From assembly GCF_000975095.1 (NCBI RefSeq), contig NZ_BBRD01000001.1, positions 1,755,467 to 1,819,466 of the forward strand: 64,000 nt of DNA, written 5' to 3'. This stretch comes from Demequina aestuarii. GTDB taxonomy: Bacteria; Actinomycetota; Actinomycetes; Actinomycetales; Demequinaceae. The notes beneath the pieces were generated by a model. It ran no database searches. It was given only the letters and a program-made list of their open reading frames with translations, and was not told the origin of the DNA. Of the stretch, positions 53,551 through 62,151 are shown piece after piece (the stretch's first letter is position 1; every line of letters begins with the position of its first letter). The position numbers were made by a program, and so were the translations under genes.

Positions 53551-53556
53551 TAGGCT
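53551..53556 (+). promoter_or_regulatory. Leaderless -10 box of the GSDH-like lipoprotein gene
   Basis: TAGGCT, 6 nt before the ATG at 53563. Confidence 0.5.
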
Positions 53557-53562
53557 GGCGAT

Positions 53563-54834
53563 ATGTCCCGGCAGCCTCGCAGCCCCCAGACGTCACGACC
53601 CTCGGCACGCCCAGGCCACGCGGTGGCGCGCGCGGGCGCCGTCACCGCCGCCGCGGTGCTCGCGCTGACCGCGTGCTCGGCGGACTCCACGCCAAGCACT
53701 GCGGCGCCCTCCCTCGATGATGTGCCGGGCGTGACCGCCGGCAGCGCCTCACCGGCACCGTCCCCCCAGCCGCCGTCGGTGTCGCGCGAGGTCGCGGAGA
53801 TGGTGCTCGTGTCACGGGAAGAGGTCGCCACGGGGCTCACCGCACCGTGGGCCATGGCGCTCGAGCCAGGCGGATCGATCCTGGTCACCGAGCGAGACTC
53901 GGGTCGCGTGCTGCGCGTGGGCCCCGACGGCACGCGGACCCCGCTCACCGGACCGGGTGCGCAGGCGCTCGCCGAGACGGACGCCACCGGAGAGGCCGGC
54001 CTGCTGGGGATCGCGCTGCTGCCGTCCGACCCGTCCGTGCTGTATGCCTACCTGACGCGCGCGGACGGCAATGCGGTGGTGAGCATGACGCTCGACGGAG
54101 ATGAGCTGAGCGCTCCGGCCGACGTCGTCGCCAGCATCCCCAAGGCGTCGAATCACGACGGCGGGCGCATCGCGTTCGGTCCCGACCGCCACCTGTACAT
54201 CGCCACCGGAGACGCAGCGCGACCGGACCTCGCCCAGGACCGCGGCACGCTGCATGGCACGATCCTGCGGGTCGTCGCCGACGGCCCTGGGGGCGAACAG
54301 GACGGTGCGCCCGCTCCCGGCAATCCCTTCGATGACCTCGTGTGGAGCTACGGACACCGCAACGTGCAGGGCCTGGGGTGGGCCCCGGACGGCACGATGT
54401 TCGCCTCAGAATTCGGCCAAGCCGACGCGGACGAGCTGAACATCATCGTGGCCGGAGCCAACTACGGCTGGCCCGTGGTCGAGGGCCTGATCGGCTCCCC
54501 GGACGGCACCGCTCTCGGCGAGACGGTCGACGGCCTGACATATCCCGTTGCCGAATGGCGCCCCACCGCGGCGGCCTCCCCCAGTGGCATCGCGGTCACC
54601 GCTGAGGGCGTCTACGTCGCGGCGCTGCGGGGCGAGGCCATCTATCGCATCCCGTTCACCGCCGAGGGCGTGGGCGAGCCCCAGGTGCTGGTGGACGACC
54701 TGGGGCGCGTGCGGGCCGTGATGATCGGCCCCGACGGCGCGCTCTACGCGCTGACGAACAACACTGACGGTCGGGGAGAGCCCCGCGACGGCGACGACCG
54801 CATCGTCCGGCTGGCGCTCGAACCGGCCGATTGA
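53563..54834 (+). CDS. Glucose/sorbosone dehydrogenase-like PQQ beta-propeller lipoprotein
   Basis: A 423-residue exported protein. A long basic n-region and hydrophobic stretch lead to lipobox LTAC (Cys38). A Ser/Pro-rich linker follows. The beta-propeller has GLTAPWAMALEPGG, GLLGIALLPSDP, the family signature SNHDGGRIAFGPD, LYIATGD, and YGHRNVQGLGWAPDG. Homologues oxidise aldose sugars with PQQ and calcium. Many actinobacterial members have no proven activity, so sugar oxidation is probable but unproven. A hairpin separates it from the convergent regulator gene. Confidence 0.85.
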   Translation: MSRQPRSPQTSRPSARPGHAVARAGAVTAAAVLALTACSADSTPSTAAPSLDDVPGVTAGSASPAPSPQPPSVSREVAEMVLVSREEVATGLTAPWAMALEPGGSILVTERDSGRVLRVGPDGTRTPLTGPGAQALAETDATGEAGLLGIALLPSDPSVLYAYLTRADGNAVVSMTLDGDELSAPADVVASIPKASNHDGGRIAFGPDRHLYIATGDAARPDLAQDRGTLHGTILRVVADGPGGEQDGAPAPGNPFDDLVWSYGHRNVQGLGWAPDGTMFASEFGQADADELNIIVAGANYGWPVVEGLIGSPDGTALGETVDGLTYPVAEWRPTAAASPSGIAVTAEGVYVAALRGEAIYRIPFTAEGVGEPQVLVDDLGRVRAVMIGPDGALYALTNNTDGRGEPRDGDDRIVRLALEPAD

Positions 54835-54842
54835 GCCACTCT

Positions 54843-54864
54843 CCGCGCGCACGGGCGCGCGCGG
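54843..54864. terminator. GC hairpin between convergent genes
   Basis: CCGCGCGC (54843-54850) pairs with GCGCGCGG (54857-54864), 8 bp after the lipoprotein stop and just before the regulator stop. Confidence 0.55.
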
Positions 54865-54868
54865 CGGG

Positions 54869-55429
54869 CTAGTCCTCCCCGTTCGGGCAGACGTCGGGCG
54901 GACCGACCTCGGGCATCACGGCCGCCTGAATGCTGTGCAGGTGCGACTGAGGGCCACGGGGCTTGGCGTGATATCGGTCGATCAGCGCGAGCAGCTCTTC
55001 GCCCAGGTCCGCGCGCTCCTCATCGGTGAGCCACAGCGCCGCGTGGCGGACGGTGAGGCTCGCCTGCGACCAGTCGTCGCCCGCCTGTGCGAGATAGCGG
55101 CTGGAGCTCGAGACCATCAGGTCGGCGAGCGTCTGGACCGCCGCGAGCGCCTCTTCCGGGCTCGACGACTCGACGTCCTCTGCGGTCAACGGCACGTTCT
55201 CAGCGGCGAGTCGGTAGGTACGCTCCATGGCGCCGCCACGACGTTCCTCGCTCACCACCTCCACGATCCCGGCCGAGGCCAGCTGCGCGATGGCGCGATA
55301 CAGCGAGGCCTGAGGCACCTCCGGCATCAACTCGTGGATGTGGCGCGTGGTGAGCTGCTGTGCGGACAGCGCGATGACGATCCGCATCCGCACGGGATGC
55401 AGCAGGAGTCGTGCCCGCTCAGTCGCCAT
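54869..55429 (-). CDS. Winged-helix transcriptional regulator
   Basis: A 186-residue regulator with an N-terminal ArsR/PadR-like winged helix: LLLHPVRMRIVIALSAQQLTT, then EVPQASLYRAIAQLASAGIVEVV and the wing EERRGGAMERTYRL. The C-terminal helical half is acidic and may dimerise or bind ligand. I place the start at ATG 55429, because a TACGAT -10 lies 6 nt upstream. CTCAC (55431-55435) and GTGAG (55442-55446) form an inverted repeat over that promoter, a candidate autoregulatory operator. The target genes are unknown; the SDR gene upstream on the same strand is a candidate. Confidence 0.8.
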   Translation of the reverse strand: MATERARLLLHPVRMRIVIALSAQQLTTRHIHELMPEVPQASLYRAIAQLASAGIVEVVSEERRGGAMERTYRLAAENVPLTAEDVESSSPEEALAAVQTLADLMVSSSSRYLAQAGDDWSQASLTVRHAALWLTDEERADLGEELLALIDRYHAKPRGPQSHLHSIQAAVMPEVGPPDVCPNGED

Positions 55430-55430
55430 T

Positions 55431-55446
55431 CTCACATCGTAGTGAG
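55431..55446 (-). promoter_or_regulatory. Leaderless promoter and candidate operator of the regulator gene
   Basis: TACGAT (55441-55436 on the minus strand) ends 6 nt before the ATG. CTCAC-N6-GTGAG spans it. Confidence 0.5.
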
Positions 55447-55477
55447 CAGGACGTCGTTGTCGCCCGCTGACAAGGCA

Positions 55478-56233
55478 CTAAGGCGTGTTCGAGGGCCGCC
55501 GTACCGTTTTAGCGGCTCCTGCCTGCTCCCGCGGGCGGATCACCAGCTGGTCGATGTTGACGTGGTGGGGGCGCGTCACGGCCCACGTGATCGCATCGGC
55601 GATGTCGTGAGCAGTCAGTGGCTCGATGCCCTCGTACACGGCGTCCGCGGCGCGGTCGTCGCCGGCGAAGCGGTTGAGAGAGAACTCCTCGGTACGCACC
55701 ATGCCGGGCGCGATCTCGATGACGCGCACCCCGGTGCCGGTGAGCTCGAGCCGGAGCGTCCGGGTCATCGCGACCGCCGCGTGCTTGGCCGCGACGTAGC
55801 CCGCACCTTGCTCGTACGGCTCGTGGCCCGCGGTCGAGGTCACGACCACGACGTCGCCACGGCCCGAAGCGGTGAGCGCCGGCAGCAGGGCCTGCGTGAC
55901 GCGGACGGTGCCCACCACGTTGAGCTCGTACTGCGCGCTCCACGCCTCGAGGCTCGACTCGGCCACGGTGTCCCAGCCGATCGCACCACCGGCGTTGTTC
56001 ACCAGCACGTGCACGGGACCGTCCACCTCGCGCGCGAGCCGGTCCACATCGTCCTGCGAGGTGATGTCGGCCTGGATGACGGCGCAGCCGGTCTGTGCGG
56101 CGAGTTCGTCGAGGCGGTCGCGGCGGCGCGCCACGGCGGTGACGCGCATGGCGTGGTCGCGCGTGAGCGAACGGACGGTCTCGTATCCAATGCCGGACGA
56201 TGCGCCGGTGACGACGGCGTGCAAGTGTTCCAT
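55478..56233 (-). CDS. Short-chain dehydrogenase/reductase
   Basis: A 251-residue SDR with the NAD(P) motif TGASSGIG (residues 9-16), the NNAGG motif (LVNNAGGAIGW), Ser in VVVTSTAG and catalytic Y146/K150 in YVAAKHAA. RRR after strand 2 (VARRRDRL) suggests NADPH preference. The ATG at 56233 follows a TAGCCT -10 by 7 nt, giving a leaderless transcript. The substrate cannot be assigned. It closely precedes the winged-helix regulator on the same strand. Confidence 0.88.
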   Translation of the reverse strand: MEHLHAVVTGASSGIGYETVRSLTRDHAMRVTAVARRRDRLDELAAQTGCAVIQADITSQDDVDRLAREVDGPVHVLVNNAGGAIGWDTVAESSLEAWSAQYELNVVGTVRVTQALLPALTASGRGDVVVVTSTAGHEPYEQGAGYVAAKHAAVAMTRTLRLELTGTGVRVIEIAPGMVRTEEFSLNRFAGDDRAADAVYEGIEPLTAHDIADAITWAVTRPHHVNIDQLVIRPREQAGAAKTVRRPSNTP

Positions 56234-56240
56234 GGGCACG

Positions 56241-56246
56241 AGGCTA
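56241..56246 (-). promoter_or_regulatory. Leaderless -10 box of the SDR gene
   Basis: TAGCCT on the minus strand, 7 nt from the ATG at 56233. Confidence 0.55.
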
Positions 56247-56298
56247 GGTCATGCGCGCGGGGTGGGGGTAGACGGCCGGGGTCCAGAGGAACCGCAGC

Positions 56299-56338
56299 GG
56301 CCGGGGCGAGCCTCCTCCAAGGAAGGCCCACCCCGGCC
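56299..56338. terminator. Hairpin in the 56247-56562 gap
   Basis: GGCCGGGG (56299-56306) pairs with CCCCGGCC (56331-56338) around an inner GCCTCC/GGAAGGC stem. It could terminate the methyltransferase transcript. The remaining ~220 bp of this gap hold no gene that I can support. Confidence 0.5.
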
Positions 56339-56562
56339 CTGACGACGTCCAGGCGCCATCAACCCGGCACGGCGTGGCCGTCCATGCGTCTCGCGCGAGC
56401 GCTCCCCCCGAAGGCACAGCGCGTGCACGGTGACCACGCGAGCCCATCCCCCCATGAGCCTGGCCCGAATGCTAGCGCTATCGGAACGATTCGTACAGAC
56501 CCCCACCCGGGTCGCCGCACGGACGAGCGGCGGCGCGGCCGGCGACTCGACCAGAGGCGCGA

Positions 56563-57033
56563 CTAGAGGGAGACGACGAGCCGACCCACGCCGGGAAAGA
56601 ACTTTCCGGTGCGCGACGAATACTCCGCATAGCCCTCGTACTCGGCCAGCAGGAAGCGCTCCTCGACGCGGGTCTTGTACTCCAGGAACATGGCGAGCAG
56701 CACCACCGCGACGTAGCACCACCACGTGCCCGAGCCGACGGCGACTCCCAGGCAGATCACCACCAGCGCCGTGTACATGGGGTGCCGCGCATACCGGTAG
56801 AGACCTCGCGCGACGAGTCCCTGGTGATTGGGCACCGGCGACGGCGTGAGCGCCCGGCCCAGGTCCTTCGCGGACCAGATGACGCCCACGGAACCGAGGA
56901 TCACCAGCGCGAGCCCGGCCCCCAGGGACCGCCACAGCAGCGGGCCAGGGAGCAGCGCCGTCACCGCGACCGCGGCGAAGAGCAGTCCCTGCACCGCGAC
57001 CAGGCCCCAGCGTCCGTCCTTGAGTGCACTCAT
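56563..57033 (-). CDS. Isoprenylcysteine methyltransferase-like membrane protein
   Basis: A 156-residue ICMT/PEMT-type membrane methyltransferase with three to four helices. The SAM-binding C-terminal motifs are GLYRYARHPMYTALVV and EERFLLAEYEGYAEYSSRTG followed by FFPGVG (family end). The methyl acceptor in bacteria is generally unknown; small lipids or thiols are candidates. The ATG at 57033 lies 6 nt after a TAGCGT -10 box. Confidence 0.85.
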   Translation of the reverse strand: MSALKDGRWGLVAVQGLLFAAVAVTALLPGPLLWRSLGAGLALVILGSVGVIWSAKDLGRALTPSPVPNHQGLVARGLYRYARHPMYTALVVICLGVAVGSGTWWCYVAVVLLAMFLEYKTRVEERFLLAEYEGYAEYSSRTGKFFPGVGRLVVSL

Positions 57034-57039
57034 GCGCCC

Positions 57040-57045
57040 ACGCTA
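57040..57045 (-). promoter_or_regulatory. Leaderless -10 box of the methyltransferase gene
   Basis: TAGCGT on the minus strand, 6 nt from the ATG. Confidence 0.55.
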
Positions 57046-57083
57046 CGTCACCGGCAGGCGTGAGCACCGCGGGCGGAGACGCG

Positions 57084-58169
57084 CTAGGGAACGGGCCGAT
57101 GCTCGTCGATCCACGCGTCCACGCGCTCCCACCAGTCGTACAGCCAGTCGGCACGCGCCTCGTGACCCTCGGGGATCTCCTCCGGCGCGGCAGTCCAGCC
57201 CTGGAGGACGATGCGCTTGTCGACGGGCAGCTCGCGCCACACATCTCTGGCGGTCGACAGCGCCTCGAGGCCGGTGTGCGCGACGACGACCACGGCCGCC
57301 TCGGGCCGCGCCTCGAGAGCCGCGAGCACTCCCCCGGCGTGGGGCGGCATCACGTGCGGCATCGCCTCCGCGCGGTCCGCCAGCTCCCCGTGACCCGCGG
57401 CGCGCAGTTCCGCGATCCTGCGCTCTCGGCGCTGGGGAGTCGCGTTCGCCCCTTCGGGGAAGATCAGCAGCGCGTCCTCGCCCTCGAGCCCGGCCGCGAG
57501 TTCGCCGATGGACGCCGACCCTCCCGGCGCACCGGGCCTGCGGTGGCGCTCCGGCGTGACGAACCGGGTGGGCAGCCGGTTGAGCAGCACATCCACTGCG
57601 GGGTCCCACTGCAGCGTGTCCTTGAGCACGATGGCGGGCTCGCGTGAGAACTGGTTGATGAGCGCCTCGACGATGATGAACGAGTCCCCTGGCCCCGCAT
57701 GGCGGGACACCACGATGAGTGGCCGCCCCGTCGCCAGCGCGTCGAAGTTCGCGTCGCTGAACTCGATCTCGAGGCGCAGCACCCGGCGCGCCGCCCAGAA
57801 CAGGGAGCCGAGCATGAGACCGGCGATGCGATAGTGCTCACGCTCGAACCACGGGGTGCGCAGCTTCCAGCCGAACCCCGAGATCACCCACAGTCCGAAC
57901 ATCCACACCAGGGCGGTCGCGTCCCACAGCAGGTACAGGCCCGCCATGAAGATCACCCGCAGCACGCGCACCCGGCCCGGCAGCGCCCACGCCACCGCCC
58001 CGGCCACCACCACGCCGATCCAGACCAGCAGCGGCAGCCATACGAACGCCGCGAGCACGATCAGCGGGGCGATGACCACGCGTCTCACCCACACCGGCGG
58101 CAGCCGCCAGAAGACGCTGCGCCGGGGCGCCCTCGCGGGCTTGGGTGCCCGCGCATCGGCCGTCGTCAC
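57084..58169 (-). CDS. PlsC-like 1-acylglycerol-phosphate acyltransferase
   Basis: A 361-residue membrane protein. Two N-terminal helices (VVIAPLIVLAAFVWLPLLV and the next) precede the acyltransferase domain. The catalytic HX4D motif is SRHAGPGDSF (about residues 153-162). The phosphate-binding motif is FPEGAN. It probably acylates lysophosphatidate or a related lysophospholipid. The ATG overlaps the stop of the patatin gene (ATGA), linking acyl addition and removal in one unit. Confidence 0.85.
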   Translation of the reverse strand: MTTADARAPKPARAPRRSVFWRLPPVWVRRVVIAPLIVLAAFVWLPLLVWIGVVVAGAVAWALPGRVRVLRVIFMAGLYLLWDATALVWMFGLWVISGFGWKLRTPWFEREHYRIAGLMLGSLFWAARRVLRLEIEFSDANFDALATGRPLIVVSRHAGPGDSFIIVEALINQFSREPAIVLKDTLQWDPAVDVLLNRLPTRFVTPERHRRPGAPGGSASIGELAAGLEGEDALLIFPEGANATPQRRERRIAELRAAGHGELADRAEAMPHVMPPHAGGVLAALEARPEAAVVVVAHTGLEALSTARDVWRELPVDKRIVLQGWTAAPEEIPEGHEARADWLYDWWERVDAWIDEHRPVP

Positions 58170-58996
58170 CGTCCGCGCCGGTGGTAGTCGAGGTACAGGC
58201 GCGACGCGTCGTAGGCCGCCTGCATGCGGGCGTGCGTGCGGTCCAGGCGGCGGTAGGCGTTCAGCCTCTCATCGCCGGGCTGCCGGCCGCCGTACGGGAG
58301 CACGTGCACCGTGACGTGCTCCGGGACCTGATCCAGGTCCCGTGCGAAGCGGTGACGGCGCGAGATCTCGAATGCGACGCGACCCACCTCCGACGGACGT
58401 GTGGGCACTCCGAGCGGCTCCTCGATGCGGCCCACCTGGAGCACGTAGACCTCGTCGGCGCCACGAGCGATCGCCTCGCCCAGCGGAATCGAGTTGACGA
58501 CGCCGCCGTCGATGTAGTGCTCGTCGCCGATGCGAGTCGGCGGCAGCGCGGCCGGCACCGAGGCGCTGGCGAGCACCGCCTGAATCACCGGTCCGGAGTC
58601 GAACCACTGCTCAGAGGCCCGCTCGATGCTGGCGGCGCACACCGCGAGCGGCACCGGCAGGTCCTCGAACAGCGCGTCCGTGCCCAGAATCGACTCGAGC
58701 AGCAGGCGCAGCGGCTCGGGATCGTTGAGATGGGTCTTCGATTGCGCGAGCCGGCGCAACTGGCGCGGCCACGACTCCCCATAGACGGCCGATGCGGTGG
58801 GCGAGGCCCACGCGTGCTCGAGCACCTCCACGACGGCGGGGGTGGGGTCCGCGGCCACGGCCGCTCCGTTGATGGCGCCGATGCTGGTGCCGACGACGAG
58901 GTCGGGCGTCACTCCCGCGTCGAACAGGGCACGCAGCATGCCGACCTCGACGGCGCCGCGCACGCCCCCGCCGCCCAGCACGTAGCCCACGGTCAT
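58166..58996 (-). CDS. Patatin-like phospholipase
   Basis: A 276-residue esterase. The oxyanion loop is GGGGVRG, the nucleophile S38 sits in GTSIG, and the catalytic Asp is D163 in IDGGVVN. This is the complete Ser-Asp dyad of the family. The ATG at 58996 lies 7 nt after TAGCCT; the frame opens further upstream without conservation. It precedes the PlsC-like gene with a 4-bp overlap, suggesting joint membrane-lipid remodelling. Confidence 0.9.
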   Translation of the reverse strand: MTVGYVLGGGGVRGAVEVGMLRALFDAGVTPDLVVGTSIGAINGAAVAADPTPAVVEVLEHAWASPTASAVYGESWPRQLRRLAQSKTHLNDPEPLRLLLESILGTDALFEDLPVPLAVCAASIERASEQWFDSGPVIQAVLASASVPAALPPTRIGDEHYIDGGVVNSIPLGEAIARGADEVYVLQVGRIEEPLGVPTRPSEVGRVAFEISRRHRFARDLDQVPEHVTVHVLPYGGRQPGDERLNAYRRLDRTHARMQAAYDASRLYLDYHRRGR

Positions 58997-59003
58997 GCGC
59001 CTC

Positions 59004-59009
59004 AGGCTA
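59004..59009 (-). promoter_or_regulatory. Leaderless -10 box of the patatin/PlsC unit
   Basis: TAGCCT on the minus strand, 7 nt from the ATG at 58996. Confidence 0.55.
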
Positions 59010-59103
59010 GCGCCCGCATCGGCCGCCGTGCCGGGTGACGCCCGGTGCCCTCCGTCGGGAAGCTCGCGTTCGGCACGGAGGGTGGTGTGCCGTGGCACGC
59101 GAC

Positions 59104-59130
59104 CCAACTGTCATCGCATCGCCTCCGAAC
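59104..59130 (+). promoter_or_regulatory. Candidate SigK-type promoter of dipZ
   Basis: CCAACT (59104-59109), 15 bp, CCGAAC (59125-59130). It resembles the SigK pattern CCATCC / CCGAAT and the better copy at 61181-61207. The dipZ ATG is 7 nt after the -10, so the transcript would be leaderless. Confidence 0.5.
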
Positions 59131-59137
59131 ACCTGTC

Positions 59138-60841
59138 ATGCTCCTCCTCACCGTCGTCGGCCTCGTGTCCGGCATCATCACCGCCGTCAGCCCGTGCGTG
59201 CTGCCGGTTCTGCCCGCGATCCTCACCAGCTCGATCCAGGACGGCGCCGCCTCGCGGCGGCGGCCCCTCGTGGTGGTCGCCGGCCTCGTCACGAGCTTCG
59301 CGGTGTTCACGCTGCTGGGCGGACTGCTGCTGTCCTCGCTCGGACTGCCGCAGGATGTGCTCCGATGGGCAGGCATCGTGGTGCTCGCTCTCGTGGGACT
59401 GGGGCTCGCGATCCCGCCGCTCGGCGAGGTGCTGCAGCGACCCTTCGAGCGCATCGGCCCTCCCCAGCTCAAGCGCGACGGCAACGGTTTCGTCATGGGC
59501 CTCGCGCTGGGGCTGGTGTTCGTCCCGTGCGCCGGGCCCATTCTCGCGTCGATCACCGTGCTCGCCGCCACCAACGGCTACAGCTGGGGGCTCGTCGCAC
59601 TGACGCTCAGCTTCTCCGTGGGCATCGCCGTGCCGCTGCTCGCCTTCGGACTCGCCGGGCAGGCGATGGGCGGGCGCATCCGGGCCGTGCGCGAGCACCT
59701 AAAGGCGATCCGCATCGGCTCTGGCGTGGTGCTGCTCCTCACCGCACTCGTGGTGGCGACCAACGTCGCCGAGCCGCTGCAGCGCTGGGTGCCCGGCGTG
59801 CTCGCAAGCGCTCAAGAGGCCATCGAGGACAACGACGCGGTGCGGGGAGAGCTCGACGGCCTCGCCGGTCGCGAAGAAGCGTCTCCGGCCGTCGGCGATG
59901 CGCTCACCTTCGATGAATGCGAAGAGGGCCCGCCCGATGAACTGCAGAACTGCGGCCCCGCCCGAGGCCTGGTGGGCATTCAGGAGTGGCTGAACACCGA
60001 GGAGGGCCAGTCCCTCGATATCGACGCGCTCACCAGCGACGGCGGAGTGGTGCTGATCGACTTCTGGACCTACTCGTGCATCAACTGCCAGCGCACCTTC
60101 CCGTTCCTCACGGCGTGGGACGAGCGCTACCGCGATGACGGACTCACCATCATCGGCGTGCACTCGCCCGAGTTCGCCTTCGAGCGGGAGGTCGACAACG
60201 TGGCCGATGCGGCGGAGCGCTACGGCATCGACTACCCCATCGCGATCGACAACGGGTTCGAGACGTGGCGAGAGTGGGACCAGCGATTCTGGCCGGCTCA
60301 CTACCTGATCGACTCCGACGGAGTGGTGCGTCAGGTCCACTACGGCGAGGGCCGCTACGCCGAGACAGAAGAACTGATTCAACGACTGCTCGACACCGCA
60401 CCGATCCCGGCGGTGGACGCGAACCCCGGCCGTCACACGGTGGGCCGCACTCCGGAGACGTACCTGGGGTACGGGCGCCTCTCGTACGCGGACAATGCGG
60501 GCCAGGTGCGCGAGGACGAGGCCGCCGTGTTCGGCCACGACGCGTTCCCCCAGCCCGATCACTTCGCATACCTCGGCGAGTGGACGGTGACCGAGGAGCA
60601 TGCGCTCTCGGGCGCCGGAGCACGCATGATGCTGAACTTCTACGCGGCGGACGTGCACCTGGTGATGGCGGGCGAGGGCGAGGTGCGCGTGACCCTGCTC
60701 GACGACGAGGACTACCAGCGCGTGGTCCAGGTGGACGGCGTGTCCGATCTCTACGACCTGTACGAAGGCGCGCCCCTCGACGACGTGATGATCCTGGAGT
60801 TCTCGCCGGGCATCGAGGCCTACGCCTTCACCTTTGGGTAA
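59138..60841 (+). CDS. dipZ: DipZ-like CcdA/thioredoxin fusion
   Basis: A 567-residue protein. An N-terminal CcdA domain has about six helices and redox Cys in AVSPCVLPVLPA (C20) and FVPCAGP. An extracytoplasmic thioredoxin-like domain carries WTYSCINC (C314, C317). The C-terminal beta domain, about residues 425-567, starts near NPGRHTVGRTPETYLGYG and resembles the carbohydrate-binding-like end of mycobacterial DipZ. It passes reducing power from cytoplasmic thioredoxin to exported proteins. The start is ATG 59138. In mycobacteria dipZ belongs to the SigK regulon, and sigK-rskA lie 0.7 kb downstream here. Confidence 0.9.
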   Translation: MLLLTVVGLVSGIITAVSPCVLPVLPAILTSSIQDGAASRRRPLVVVAGLVTSFAVFTLLGGLLLSSLGLPQDVLRWAGIVVLALVGLGLAIPPLGEVLQRPFERIGPPQLKRDGNGFVMGLALGLVFVPCAGPILASITVLAATNGYSWGLVALTLSFSVGIAVPLLAFGLAGQAMGGRIRAVREHLKAIRIGSGVVLLLTALVVATNVAEPLQRWVPGVLASAQEAIEDNDAVRGELDGLAGREEASPAVGDALTFDECEEGPPDELQNCGPARGLVGIQEWLNTEEGQSLDIDALTSDGGVVLIDFWTYSCINCQRTFPFLTAWDERYRDDGLTIIGVHSPEFAFEREVDNVADAAERYGIDYPIAIDNGFETWREWDQRFWPAHYLIDSDGVVRQVHYGEGRYAETEELIQRLLDTAPIPAVDANPGRHTVGRTPETYLGYGRLSYADNAGQVREDEAAVFGHDAFPQPDHFAYLGEWTVTEEHALSGAGARMMLNFYAADVHLVMAGEGEVRVTLLDDEDYQRVVQVDGVSDLYDLYEGAPLDDVMILEFSPGIEAYAFTFG

Positions 60842-60957
60842 AGGGCCTTGACGAAAGTTTTGCCTGGTTCGAGGTGCAGAACCGGACAATTCGGGCGCTA
60901 ATGGAAGGGGCGGGTCAGAGCGGCCCGTTCCGTCATGAGCCCAAGGAGGCATCCGCA

Positions 60958-61101
60958 ATGGATCTTCGCAAGGCAGCAGTCCCCGTCGCGATCCTGTTCA
61001 GCGGGGCGCTTCTCGCCGGCTGCGGCGACACCGCCGGCGACGACGAGATGGACAGCACCACCGACCCCGTCATGGAAGACACCATGGCGCCCACGCCCTG
61101 A
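60958..61101 (+). CDS. 47-residue mini-lipoprotein A
   Basis: A very short lipoprotein: signal helix VPVAILFSGALLAGC with lipobox LAGC, then a 25-residue acidic, Met/Thr-rich mature tail (DDEMDSTTDPVMEDTMAPTP). AAGGAGG lies 7 nt before the ATG. A strong terminator follows. It is a paralogue of the gene at 61255 (same ILFS...LLAGCGD core and shared E-T-M-A-P). In mycobacteria this position is held by MPT70/MPT83-type proteins. The function is unknown; metal or methionine-redox roles are speculative. Confidence 0.75.
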   Translation: MDLRKAAVPVAILFSGALLAGCGDTAGDDEMDSTTDPVMEDTMAPTP

Positions 61102-61121
61102 CGGGCACCCCTTCACTCCCA

Positions 61122-61150
61122 GGGCGGTCGACTGAGCGGGTCGACCGCCC
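61122..61150 (+). terminator. Intrinsic terminator after mini-lipoprotein A
   Basis: GGGCGGTCGAC (61122-61132) pairs perfectly with GTCGACCGCCC (61140-61150), followed by TTCTT. Confidence 0.85.
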
Positions 61151-61180
61151 TTCTTCATGCCCGATGTTCGCCGCGCGGTC

Positions 61181-61207
61181 CCATCCGTCGACCGCTCGGC
61201 GCCGAAC
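61181..61207 (+). promoter_or_regulatory. Candidate SigK-type promoter of mini-lipoprotein B
   Basis: CCATCC (61181-61186), 15 bp, CCGAAC (61202-61207). The -35 is identical to the mycobacterial SigK -35 and the -10 differs from CCGAAT in one base. Confidence 0.55.
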
Positions 61208-61254
61208 CACTGGTGCCGGGCCACTCGGGCCAGGCAGACTCAGGGAGGACCACC

Positions 61255-61461
61255 ATGCCCACGCTTCGCACCCTGGCCATTCCGGCCGCGATTCTGTTCT
61301 CGGCCACCCTTCTCGCCGGCTGCGGCGACGACGCCGAGCCCGCCACCGACCCCTCTGACGAGATGATGGAGGAGACGATGGCTCCCGCCGACGACTCGAT
61401 GGAGGACGACTCCATGGAAGAGGACAGCATGGAGGACGACTCGATGGAGGACGAGGGCTGA
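61255..61461 (+). CDS. 68-residue Met/acid-repeat mini-lipoprotein B
   Basis: A signal helix (IPAAILFSATLLAGC, lipobox LAGC) is followed by a 47-residue mature tail made almost only of Asp, Glu, Met and Ser. It includes four SME(D/E)D repeats. The ATG at 61255 is chosen for its GGGAGG site. It has its own SigK-like promoter and precedes sigK by 75 bp. Such Met/carboxylate repeats could bind a soft metal such as copper or act as a sacrificial oxidant sink at the membrane. Both ideas are inference from composition. Confidence 0.78.
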   Translation: MPTLRTLAIPAAILFSATLLAGCGDDAEPATDPSDEMMEETMAPADDSMEDDSMEEDSMEDDSMEDEG

Positions 61462-61536
61462 TCCACACCCGATCCACCCCCACGTGAGCCCTCGACAGCT
61501 CCGCCACCGATGACCCCGAACGACGAGGAGGACCGC

Positions 61537-62151
61537 ATGAGCGCCGAACGCCATCTGCGCGCGGTTCCCGACGCGCCCTCCGATGGGGCATCTGCTCCTG
61601 CTCCGGACGTCACCTCCTTGCTCGAACGCACCGCTCTTGGCGATGCTGAGGCGTACGAACGCCTCTACGACGCGGTCGCGGGCTCGGTGTTCGGCCTCGC
61701 GGTGCGCGTCGTTCGCGACCGCGACATGGCCGAGGACATCGCGCAGGAGGCGCTGGTCGAGGTGTGGCACCGGGCCTCACGGTTCGACCGCTCGATGGGG
61801 TCCGCACGCTCGTGGATCCTCACCATCACCCACCGCCGCGCCGTGGACCGCGTGCGCTCCGAGCAGGCGCACTCGACGCGCATGCGGGCCCACGGCGTGC
61901 GGGAAGAAATCGACTCGGCCGAGCAGGATGCCGTGGTGAACGTCATGTACCGCGAGTGGGAGTCCGCTCGCGTGCGGGCGGGAATGGACTCGCTCACGGA
62001 GCGCCAGCGCGAGGCTCTCGAACTCACTTACTTCAAGGGCTTCACGCAGCGAGAGGCGGCGGACGCCCTGGGGGTGCCGCTCGGCACCGCGAAAGCACGC
62101 ATTCGTGACGGACTCATCAAGCTGCGCGACGCGTTGGGGGGCGAGCGATGA
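61537..62151 (+). CDS. sigK: ECF sigma factor SigK
   Basis: A 204-residue ECF sigma factor. Region 2 contains YERLYDAVAGSVFGLAVRVV, DMAEDIAQEALVEVWHRA and SARSWILTITHRRAVDRVR. Region 4 contains LTERQREALELTYFKGFTQREAADALGVPLGTAK. It is SigK-like by sequence and by pairing with an RskA-type anti-sigma gene (ATGA overlap) and dipZ nearby. GAGGAGG precedes the ATG at 61537. An in-frame ATG at 61510 lacks such a site. Confidence 0.9.
   Translation: MSAERHLRAVPDAPSDGASAPAPDVTSLLERTALGDAEAYERLYDAVAGSVFGLAVRVVRDRDMAEDIAQEALVEVWHRASRFDRSMGSARSWILTITHRRAVDRVRSEQAHSTRMRAHGVREEIDSAEQDAVVNVMYREWESARVRAGMDSLTERQREALELTYFKGFTQREAADALGVPLGTAKARIRDGLIKLRDALGGER

Noticed and set aside
60842-60957. A SigK-type promoter for mini-lipoprotein A
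   Set aside because: No CCATCC/CCGAAC-like pair with suitable spacing is seen on the plus strand; it is probably read through from dipZ.
61462-61536. A SigK-type promoter directly in front of sigK
   Set aside because: CCGAAC occurs at 61516-61521, but nothing like CCATCC lies 15 bp upstream.
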